Shown here piece by piece: positions 16,174 to 20,999 of a DNA stretch of 20,999 nt; the first letter of the stretch is position 1, and every line of letters begins with the position of its first letter. A model generated the notes under the pieces. That model was given only the letters and a program-made list of their open reading frames with translations, ran no database searches and was not told the origin of the DNA. This DNA comes from DASQFD01 sp035633255 (GTDB lineage Bacteria > Actinomycetota > Actinomycetes > Actinomycetales > Dermatophilaceae), in assembly GCA_035633255.1 (NCBI GenBank), contig DASQFD010000119.1:1-20999 (forward strand), given 5' to 3'. The translations under genes and the position numbers were made by a program.

Positions 16174-16755
16174 GTGTGGTCCTCCGTTCCGGACCGGGCC
16201 GACCCGGAGCACGTGGCCCGGGTGCTCGCCCTCGCGGGGCGGGCCGTGCCCCGGTGCGGCGGCGTGACCGTGGTCGCCGTGGACGGCCCCAGCGGGTCCG
16301 GCAAGACGACGCTCGCGCTCGCCGTGGCCCGGGGCCTGCGCTGCCCCGTGGTGCACCTGGACCGAATCTTCCCCGGCTGGGACGGGCTCGCCGAAGCCGT
16401 CGGGCTGGTCACCACCTCGGTGCTGGAGCCGCTCGCGCGCGGTGAGCAGGCGGCATACCGGGTCTGGGACTGGGACCACGACCGGTGGGACGGCACGGAG
16501 GTCGTGCCGCGCAGCCCCGTCCTCGTCGTGGAGGGGTGCGGCTCGAGCGTCTCCCCGGCCGGGGGGTATGCCGCGGTGCGGGTGTGGGTGGAGGCGCGCC
16601 CGGAGGAGCGGATGCGGCGCGGGGTCGCGCGCGACGGCGAGGTGTACCGGCCGCACTGGGAGCGCTGGGCGGTGCAGGAGGAGGCGCTGTTCGCAGCGGA
16701 CCGGACCCGGGAGCGGGCCGACCTGGTGCTGCGGACCGACGGCGCGGCGACGTGA
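16174..16755 (+). CDS. P-loop NTPase, uridine kinase-like
   Basis: This 193-residue protein has a Walker A motif, VAVDGPSGSGKTT, at 34-46. HLDRIFPGWDGL follows, then a block starting at DWDHDRW with LVVEGCG further on. These features match the uridine/cytidine kinase-like P-loop family as found in Actinobacteria. It probably phosphorylates a small molecule with ATP in the cytoplasm, but the substrate is not certain because the family is broad. The GTG start at 16174-16176 lies 8 nt from the TAGGGT box of the palindromic promoter. Its TGA stop overlaps the GTG of the next gene (GTGA). Two RCGGCATAC words lie 116 bp apart inside it, the closest pair within a gene. Confidence 0.75.
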   Translation: MWSSVPDRADPEHVARVLALAGRAVPRCGGVTVVAVDGPSGSGKTTLALAVARGLRCPVVHLDRIFPGWDGLAEAVGLVTTSVLEPLARGEQAAYRVWDWDHDRWDGTEVVPRSPVLVVEGCGSSVSPAGGYAAVRVWVEARPEERMRRGVARDGEVYRPHWERWAVQEEALFAADRTRERADLVLRTDGAAT

Positions 16756-17933
16756 GCGGGCCGCAGCCCCGCGCCACGGAAGGGGACCAGGGGGAGAGCG
16801 CGCTGGGAGCCGCGGCGACCTCCGCCCGGCGGGTGACGCGGCGGACGACCGGCCGGGTGGCCCGTCGCTCGCACACCGCGGCGCGGCGACGTCTGGCGCG
16901 GCTGCGCGAGCGGGCGGTGTTCATCGCGCAGTGCGGGCTGGCCGCCGCGGCGGCGTGGTTCGTGGCAGGGACCGTCCTGGGCCACGCCACGCCCTTCTTC
17001 GCGCCGATCACGGCCATCGTCTGCCTCGGTCTGTCCTTCGGCCAGCGGCTGCGCCGGGTGCTCGAGCTCATGGTCGGCGTCGCGATCGGCGTCCTCGTCG
17101 GTGACCTCATCGTCGGGGTCGTCGGGTCGGGCGTGTGGCAGCTGGGGCTGGTCGTCGCGCTGGCCATGGCGCTGGCGGCGCTGGTGGGGTCCGGTCCGCT
17201 GCTGACCACCCAGGCCGGGGTCCAGGCGAGCGTGGTGGTGACGCTGGTGGCGGCGCCCGAGCAGGCGTTCTCCCGCTGGCTCGACGCCGTCGTCGGGGGG
17301 AGCGTCGCGCTCGCCGTCGCCGTCGTCGCGCCGCGGGGGCCGGTGCTGCGCCCCTGGCAGGAGGCGGCCGAGGTGCTCGACGAGATCTCGCAGATCCTGC
17401 GCGAGACGGCCGACGGGCTGCGCAGCGGTGACCCGGACGCCGAGAGCGCGACGCTGGAGCGGGCGCGGGCGACCGACGAGCGGCTCTCCTCCCTGCGCGA
17501 GGCCGCCGCCGAGGGGATGGCGGTCGTCCGGCTCTCGCCGCTGCGCCGCCACCACGCCGCCGACTTGCAGGCGATCACCGACCTCGTGACGCCGCTGGAC
17601 CGGTGCGTGCGCAACCTGCGGGTGCTGGTGCGACGCGCCTACGTCGCGACGTGGCGGGAGGAGCGCGTCCCCGGTGGCTACGTGGCGCTGATCGACAGCC
17701 TCGCGGAGTCGGCGGAGGAGGTGGCGGCCGGGCTCGCGGAGCGGGTCGTGCCGGTCGGCGCGCAGCGGGGCCTGATCGCCATCGGCGAGCTCAGCGCCGT
17801 GGTCGCCGGGGAGGCCGGGCTGTCGGGCGAGGTGGTGCGGGCGCAGATCCGCTCGATGGTGGTGGACCTGCTGATGCTCACCGGGATGGACTACGACGAG
17901 GCCGGCGAGATGGTGCCCGAGTCGCTCGACTAG
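16752..17933 (+). CDS. FUSC/aromatic acid exporter-like membrane protein
   Basis: The 393-residue protein starts with a long basic N-terminus (residues 1-53, many Arg). About five to six hydrophobic segments follow between 54 and 194, including FFAPITAIVCLGLSFGQRLRR near 82-102. That segment resembles the core of ArAE/FUSC-type exporters. The C-terminal half (200-393) is soluble and strongly helical (DEISQILRETADGLRSG), as in the family. It may export aromatic or other organic acids across the membrane; the substrate is unknown. The start GTG at 16752-16754 overlaps the kinase stop by 4 bp, so the two are one operon. A longer open frame upstream is a shadow of the kinase gene. Confidence 0.75.
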   Translation: MSGPQPRATEGDQGESALGAAATSARRVTRRTTGRVARRSHTAARRRLARLRERAVFIAQCGLAAAAAWFVAGTVLGHATPFFAPITAIVCLGLSFGQRLRRVLELMVGVAIGVLVGDLIVGVVGSGVWQLGLVVALAMALAALVGSGPLLTTQAGVQASVVVTLVAAPEQAFSRWLDAVVGGSVALAVAVVAPRGPVLRPWQEAAEVLDEISQILRETADGLRSGDPDAESATLERARATDERLSSLREAAAEGMAVVRLSPLRRHHAADLQAITDLVTPLDRCVRNLRVLVRRAYVATWREERVPGGYVALIDSLAESAEEVAAGLAERVVPVGAQRGLIAIGELSAVVAGEAGLSGEVVRAQIRSMVVDLLMLTGMDYDEAGEMVPESLD

Positions 17934-17950
17934 CCCCGACTAGCCCGGCG

Positions 17951-18059
17951 GTCGAGGTGATCGCCTACCCGCACAGGGTCGGGCATCACCTCGACCTGGC
18001 CCGCGGCTCCCGGGGTCGAGGTGATCGTCTACCCGCACACGGTCGGGCACCACCTCGAC
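17951..18059. repeat. Array B: two 45-bp palindromic units
   Basis: Units at 17951-17995 and 18015-18059 are each exactly 45 bp, spaced 64 bp as in array A. Both start GTCGAGGTGATC and end with ACCTCGAC. Unit 1 has perfect 12-bp arms if one flanking base on each side is counted (17950-17996). The interior TACCCGCACA...GGTCGGGCA shares TACCC and GGTCG with array A at the same offsets but differs elsewhere. The array fills the gap between the convergent 3' ends of the FUSC-like and PH-like genes, so it may terminate both transcripts. Confidence 0.85.
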
Positions 18060-18082
18060 CCGGGACACGGACCCCCGCGCGC

Positions 18083-18538
18083 TCAGGCTCCGGCGGCGCG
18101 GCGGGCGTCGACGAGGCGGCCGAGCCGGTCGGCCTCGGACCGGCCGAGGTCGCCGTCGGCCCGCTGGACGGCCATGACGGCCACCACGTCGGTGTCCTGG
18201 AGCTCCAGGCTGACCCAGGGGTCGCCCTCGGGGAAGGTCACGTCGACGATCTCGGACCACGGGATGGTCCGGGTGATCATCAGGTTGCGGATGCTGAGCC
18301 CCTCGGACCGGGGCACCGCCCGGATCAGGGCCCAGCGCGAGAGCAGCGCGGCCATGAGCACGCCGAGGCCGAGCATCATGAAGCGGTCGCCACCCTCCCA
18401 GCTCCCGCCCGAGGACGGCCCCGGGATGAGCAGGGCGACCAGCCCGAAGATCAGCAGCGCGGCGGCCGCCATGCCGGTGGCCATGAGCCGGCCGCGGCGC
18501 GGGACGAAGGGCGCGTCGAGCACCCGGTCGGTGCTCAC
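18083..18538 (-). CDS. PH-domain-like membrane protein
   Basis: The 151-residue protein has two transmembrane segments (about 19-39 and 53-73), then a small beta-rich domain (about 75-125). In that domain GLSIRN, TIPWSEIVDV and VSLELQD resemble the bacterial PH-type domains seen in many actinobacterial membrane proteins. Its function is unknown. The GTG at 18536-18538 overlaps the hisG stop as GTGA, so it is the last gene of hisE-hisG. A start three codons earlier is possible but would overlap hisG more. A role in histidine synthesis cannot be inferred from position alone. Confidence 0.75.
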   Translation of the reverse strand: MSTDRVLDAPFVPRRGRLMATGMAAAALLIFGLVALLIPGPSSGGSWEGGDRFMMLGLGVLMAALLSRWALIRAVPRSEGLSIRNLMITRTIPWSEIVDVTFPEGDPWVSLELQDTDVVAVMAVQRADGDLGRSEADRLGRLVDARRAAGA

Positions 18539-19380
18539 AGGCGGCACGCCGCGATGTCGGTGACGAGGATCGCTCGGGCGCCGAGCTCGTAGAGCTCGTC
18601 CATGACGGCGTTGGTGCTCCCCCGCGGGACCATGGCGCGCACGGCATACCAGTCCTTGTTCTGCAGCGGCGAGACCGTGGGTGACTCCAGCCCCGGCGTG
18701 ACCGCGCAGGCCTGATCGACCAGGGCGGCCGGCACGTCGTAGTCGAGCATGACGTAGTGCCGGGCCGTGATGACGCCCTGGAGGCGGCGGCGGAGCACGT
18801 CGACGCCGGCGCTCTCCTCGCTGCCCTCGCGCCGGATCAGCACCGCCTCGCTGCGCAGGATCGGGTCGCCGAAGACCTCGAGCCCCTGGCTGCGCAGCGT
18901 CGCGCCGGTCTCCACGACGTCGGCGATCACGTCCGCGACGCCGAGGGTGATCGCGGTCTCGACGGCCCCGTCGAGGCGCACGACGTCCGCGTGGACGCCG
19001 AGCTCGGCGAGGTGCTTCTCGACCAGGCCGGGATAGCTCGTGGCGACCCGGTGACCGGAGATGTCCGCGACCTCGCCCACCGTGTGGGGGCGGGCGGCAT
19101 ACCGGAACGTGGACGCGCCGAAGCCGAGCGTCATGACCTCCAGGGCCGCGCTCCCGCTGTCGAGCAGGAGGTCACGGCCGGTCACGCCGCAGTCCACGGT
19201 GCCGGAGCCGACGTAGACGGCGATGTCCCGCGGGCGCAGGTAGAAGAGCTCGACGCCGTTGTCGGCGTCGGTGACGACGAGCTCCTTGGCGTCCCGCCGG
19301 GTGCGGTAGCCCGCCTCGCGGAGCATCTCGGCGGCCGGCTCGGAGAGCGACCCCTTGTTGGGCACGGCGACGCGCAGCAC
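18535..19380 (-). CDS. hisG: ATP phosphoribosyltransferase (long form)
   Basis: HisG joins ATP and PRPP, the first and feedback-controlled step of histidine synthesis. The 281-residue protein begins VLRVAVPNKGSLSEPA, close to mycobacterial HisG. It has the PRPP-binding loop LGVADVIADVVETGATL at about 146-162. A C-terminal regulatory domain (from about 205) marks the long form that is inhibited by histidine and needs no HisZ. I chose the GTG at 19378-19380 because it gives the canonical N-terminus and has GAGGA 8 nt upstream. A GTG at 19393-19395 overlapping the hisE stop as GTGA would add five residues. Confidence 0.95.
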   Translation of the reverse strand: MLRVAVPNKGSLSEPAAEMLREAGYRTRRDAKELVVTDADNGVELFYLRPRDIAVYVGSGTVDCGVTGRDLLLDSGSAALEVMTLGFGASTFRYAARPHTVGEVADISGHRVATSYPGLVEKHLAELGVHADVVRLDGAVETAITLGVADVIADVVETGATLRSQGLEVFGDPILRSEAVLIRREGSEESAGVDVLRRRLQGVITARHYVMLDYDVPAALVDQACAVTPGLESPTVSPLQNKDWYAVRAMVPRGSTNAVMDELYELGARAILVTDIAACRL

Positions 19381-19391
19381 AGGAACAGTCC

Positions 19392-19655
19392 TCACAGGTG
19401 GGAGTAGACGTCGTCGAGGGTCAGGTCGCAGGCCAGCATCAGCACCTGCAGGTGGTAGAGGAGCTGGCTGATCTCCTCCGCGGTCCGCTCCGGGCCCTCG
19501 TGCTCGGCCGCCATCCAGACCTCGGCCGCCTCCTCGACGACCTTCTTGCCGATCGAGTGGACGCCGCCGTCCAGCGCGGCGACGGTGCCCGAGCCGGCCG
19601 GCCGGGTGGCCGCCCTCTCGGACAGCTCGGCGAACAGGGCGTCGAACGACTTCAC
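19392..19655 (-). CDS. hisE: Phosphoribosyl-ATP pyrophosphatase
   Basis: HisE removes pyrophosphate from PR-ATP, the second step of histidine synthesis. It is an 87-residue, all-alpha MazG-fold protein with the metal-binding GKKVVEEAAEVWMAA segment (36-50; Glu41, Glu42, Glu45) and the second acidic helix EEISQLLYHLQVLM (60-73). The start is GTG at 19653-19655. It follows a TACCCT box by 7 nt, so translation probably begins at the first base of the message. hisG starts 11 bp after its stop. Stand-alone HisE and HisI, rather than a fused HisIE, are usual in Actinobacteria. Confidence 0.95.
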   Translation of the reverse strand: MKSFDALFAELSERAATRPAGSGTVAALDGGVHSIGKKVVEEAAEVWMAAEHEGPERTAEEISQLLYHLQVLMLACDLTLDDVYSHL

Positions 19656-19662
19656 ACCGCAC

Positions 19663-19668
19663 AGGGTA
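19663..19668 (-). promoter_or_regulatory. Leaderless -10 box for hisE
   Basis: TACCCT on the minus strand is followed by 7 nt and then the hisE GTG. This is the same -10-N7-GTG layout as at hisF. No TTGACA-like -35 is visible at the right distance. It would drive hisE-hisG-PH-like protein. Confidence 0.55.
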
Positions 19669-19712
19669 CGTGGGCGGCGGCACATCCCCGTGCCACCGCC
19701 CACGTGGGGTGT

Positions 19713-19811
19713 CCGCGGACCGGCGCCCGCGCGGGTCGTCAGCACGGGCCGCCCAGGGGGGGCGTCCGCGGGGGCGGCGCCCGCGGACCGGCGCCCCCGC
19801 GGGTCCTCAGC
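19713..19811. repeat. 31-bp direct repeat at the 3' end of ribM
   Basis: Copies at 19713-19743 and 19781-19811 match at 29 of 31 bases. Both start CCGCGGACCGGCGCCC and end in TCAGC. The second copy contains the ribM stop codon, and the first lies 68 bp farther downstream of the gene. This looks like a small duplication of the gene end. The 151 bp between hisE and ribM otherwise hold only this repeat and hairpins. Confidence 0.7.
19764..19788 (-). terminator. Hairpin terminator after ribM
   Basis: GTCCGCGGG (19764-19772) and CCCGCGGAC (19780-19788) form a perfect 9-bp stem with a 7-nt loop, 18 bp past the ribM stop. No U-tract follows on the minus strand, so it is a stem-only type terminator by inference. 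Confidence 0.6.
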
Positions 19812-20532
19812 TCGCCGCGACCCCGGCCGTTCGGCGCTCCTCCGGCTCGACGTCCGGGATCTCGGTGCGCGAGGCGCGCAGCCACACGGTGAAGCCGTAG
19901 ATGACGAAGCCGGCGTAGAACGCGTAGAGCACCGCCGTGGGGATGTAGCCGCTGTGCAGCAGCAGCGGGACGCCGACGAGGTCGACCCCGATCCACACCA
20001 GCCAGAACTCGTTCCAGCCGCGGGCCATCGCGTAGGTGGCGATCATCGAGCCGATGAAGATCCACGCGTCACACCAGTAGTACCAGCGCGGGGCCGGCCA
20101 CCCGGCGCCGATCTGGGAGAACACCCACTGGAAGAGCACGACCCCGCCGACCATGACGCCGGCCATGAGGAGCCGCTCGGGCGCGGTCGCCCAGCGGGGC
20201 GTGATGGCGGGTGCGTTGGAGCCGACGTGGCGGCTCTTGCGCACCTCGTTCCACCGCCACCACCCGTAGAGGGAGGTGAGGATGAAGAAGATCTGCCGGC
20301 CGGACTGGCCGAACAGCGGCGCCCGGCCGTCCGCCGCGTCGAAGGTCACCGTGATGTAGACGAAGAAGAGCAGGACGTTGCCGACGATGCCGACCGGCCA
20401 GGCCCACACCCGACGGCGCAGGCCGCCGATCGCGGAGCCGAGCCCGAAGAGCACGCCGATGAGCTCGAGCCATCTGAGCTCGTAACGCCCGACGGGGATG
20501 CTGGCCTCGTAGAGCCAACGCAGTAGATCCAT
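19807..20532 (-). CDS. ribM: PnuC/RibM-family riboflavin transporter
   Basis: This 241-residue protein with about seven hydrophobic segments takes up riboflavin across the membrane. Features typical of the PnuC superfamily are RVWAWPVGIVGNVL (41-54), the Trp-rich YGWWRWNEV at 89-97, WCDAWIFIGS and the late ARGWNEFWLVWI segment. The substrate call rests mainly on the FMN riboswitch directly upstream, because RibM/PnuX proteins are the riboswitch-controlled riboflavin branch of this family. A nicotinamide riboside carrier would not be expected under FMN control. The start is ATG at 20530-20532, with AAGGA 8 nt upstream. It stands alone, with a hairpin after its end, and its C-terminus is short and hydrophilic. 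Confidence 0.88.
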   Translation of the reverse strand: MDLLRWLYEASIPVGRYELRWLELIGVLFGLGSAIGGLRRRVWAWPVGIVGNVLLFFVYITVTFDAADGRAPLFGQSGRQIFFILTSLYGWWRWNEVRKSRHVGSNAPAITPRWATAPERLLMAGVMVGGVVLFQWVFSQIGAGWPAPRWYYWCDAWIFIGSMIATYAMARGWNEFWLVWIGVDLVGVPLLLHSGYIPTAVLYAFYAGFVIYGFTVWLRASRTEIPDVEPEERRTAGVAAS

Positions 20533-20535
20533 GGT

Positions 20536-20572
20536 GTTCGTCCTTGGAGTCGTTCCGGTCCTGGGGACGAAC
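20536..20572 (-). promoter_or_regulatory. Hairpin hiding the ribM ribosome binding site
   Basis: On the minus strand GTTCGTCC (20565-20572) pairs perfectly with GGACGAAC (20536-20543) over a 21-nt loop. The 3' arm overlaps the AAGGA ribosome site of ribM. This is the expected output hairpin of a translation-controlling riboswitch. Confidence 0.65.
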
Positions 20573-20621
20573 TCCGGGGGACGTGCACGATCCGGGCAGC
20601 CTGACGGCATACCCGAGCTCG

Positions 20622-20751
20622 TACGTGCTGCCTACCATCCGGACTTTCACCGTCGGTCTGGGAGTTCCACCCAGTCAACCGGCCGCTGGCTGCGGCCGGG
20701 TCGCGGACTGTCACCGCCGGTTCGGAGTTGCACCGACCCCGGAGCACGTGC
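20622..20751 (-). ncRNA. FMN riboswitch (RFN element)
   Basis: The minus strand contains the signature blocks AACCGGCGGTGACAGTCCGC (20703-20722) and CCGACGGTGAAAGTCCGGAT (20637-20656). It also has the small-arm pairings GGTGGAACTCCCA and GGTGCAACTCC, so the multi-helix aptamer core is complete. The closing P1 stem is ACGTGCT (20743-20749) with AGCACGT (20623-20629). The downstream GCACG copy at 20584-20588 could compete with P1. FMN binding should lower RibM production when flavin is plentiful. The aptamer ends about 90 nt before the ribM start. Confidence 0.95.
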
Positions 20752-20756
20752 GGCTC

Positions 20757-20762
20757 AGTATG
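20757..20762 (-). promoter_or_regulatory. Putative -10 box for the riboswitch transcript
   Basis: CATACT on the minus strand lies about 7 nt before the P1 stem, so the RNA would begin almost at the aptamer. No convincing -35 is seen. The box overlaps an RCGGCATAC word. Confidence 0.45.
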
Positions 20763-20817
20763 CCGCAGGGCGGGGCGGGTGCCCACGTGCCCTCGGTCAC
20801 CTGTGGGGGGTCGCGGT

Positions 20818-20865
20818 CGCTGGGTGGTCCCGGTGGGGTCAGGGCCACAGCGGGCTCACCCAGCG
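20818..20865 (-). terminator. Long hairpin at the end of the right-edge gene
   Basis: CGCTGGGTG (20818-20826) and CACCCAGCG (20857-20865) are perfect 9-bp arms. Inside them CCCG/CGGG and GG/CC pairs can extend the stem. The hairpin includes the stop codon of the partial gene and would separate it from the ribM promoter. There is no U-tract. Confidence 0.5.
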
Positions 20866-20999
20866 GTGCGGTCGTCGGCCCGTCCCGCCCGGTGGACGGC
20901 GCACGGCGCACCGCACGGCTCGATGGTCCGCCGGTCGCCTCGGCTCGCCCGGGTGCCGTGCACGTCGAGGGCCAGCTCGCACGGCTCGAACTCGACGTC
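20856..20999 (-). CDS. 3' end of an unrecognised gene (partial)
   Basis: A minus-strand frame entering from the right edge encodes 47 residues and ends at TGA 20856-20858. Nearly every codon ends in G or C, as in the real genes here, whereas the plus-strand frames do not look coding. The visible tail includes FEPCELALDVHGTRASRGD and TIEPCGAPCAVHRAG, with EPC twice and three clustered-to-spaced Cys. I do not recognise the family. The rest of the gene is outside the window. A metal or disulfide role for the Cys is only a possibility. Confidence 0.55.
   Translation of the reverse strand, partial: DVEFEPCELALDVHGTRASRGDRRTIEPCGAPCAVHRAGRADDRTAG

Larger units (their letters stand above)
650..20766. 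repeat. Dispersed 9-bp word RCGGCATAC (16 copies)
   Basis: Plus-orientation copies start at 650, 5961, 9477, 10833, 15153, 16450, 18641, 19094 and 20604. Reverse copies (GTATGCCGY) start at 1140, 2488, 3893, 7104, 12922, 16566 and 20758. All 16 share the purine and C before GGCATAC. Of all CATAC/GTATG pentamers I found, only one (near 11806) is outside this word. Within genes it is read as Ala-Tyr, Tyr-Ala, Gly-Ile-Pro or Gly-Met-Pro, and two copies are non-coding, so selection appears to act on DNA rather than protein. The function is unknown. Coordinates given here bound the whole set. Confidence 0.8.

Noticed and set aside
20536..20622. Intrinsic (U-tract) terminator in the ribM leader
   Set aside because: No U-run follows any hairpin, whereas a perfect stem covers the ribosome site, so translational control fits better.
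20711..20911. Minus-strand 66-codon frame near the FMN riboswitch
   Set aside because: It overlaps the aptamer, its promoter and the hairpin, has no ribosome site, and lacks the codon bias of the real genes.

Overview
The window looks like chromosomal DNA from a very GC-rich actinobacterium. Evidence for this is the strong G/C bias at third codon positions, mostly GTG start codons, many 4-bp GTGA start/stop overlaps, -10-only leaderless promoters, and gene orders (hisI-trpE-membrane protein-HGxxPAAW protein-trpC-trpB-trpA-lgt; hisE-hisG-PH protein) that are familiar from Micrococcales. A relative of the Intrasporangiaceae group is my best guess, but that is inference. I see no sign of a phage, plasmid, insertion sequence, CRISPR array or tRNA/rRNA gene.

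Layout. Bases 1-180 hold three tandem copies of a 45-bp palindromic unit, followed by a run of G-tracts (182-229). From 14525 down to 241 runs one long minus-strand series: hisI, trpE, a Trp-associated membrane protein, an HGxxPAAW-type small membrane protein, trpC, trpB, trpA, a DoxX/MauE-like membrane protein, a membrane-anchored DsbA-like thioredoxin-fold protein, lgt, gltB and gltD. Most junctions overlap or are short. gltB has its own 154-bp upstream region with two palindromes. trpD, trpF and an amidotransferase subunit for TrpE are not in the window.

A plus-strand TIGR03085-type protein (14562-15248) converges on hisF (15363-16136) over a double hairpin. hisF diverges from a P-loop kinase gene (16174-16755) and a FUSC/aromatic-acid-exporter-like gene (16752-17933) through a palindrome that supplies a leaderless -10 element to each side. 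The exporter converges on a PH-like membrane protein gene over two more copies of the 45-bp palindromic unit. hisE, hisG and the PH-like gene form a minus-strand operon with a leaderless promoter. Upstream lies a PnuC/RibM-type riboflavin transporter gene (19807-20532), preceded by a clear FMN riboswitch (about 20622-20751) and a hairpin that would hide its ribosome binding site. The right edge holds the 3' end of an unrecognised gene.

Functionally the window groups amino-acid biosynthesis (last steps of Trp, five-carbon chain and ring steps of His, glutamate synthase), lipoprotein maturation and extracytoplasmic thiol redox chemistry, and vitamin B2 uptake.

The most unusual signal is a 9-bp word, RCGGCATAC, found 16 times in both orientations, in several reading frames and in non-coding DNA. 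It accounts for 16 of the 17 CATAC/GTATG pentamers I could find. The second is the family of exactly 45-bp palindromes at two gene ends about 18 kb apart.
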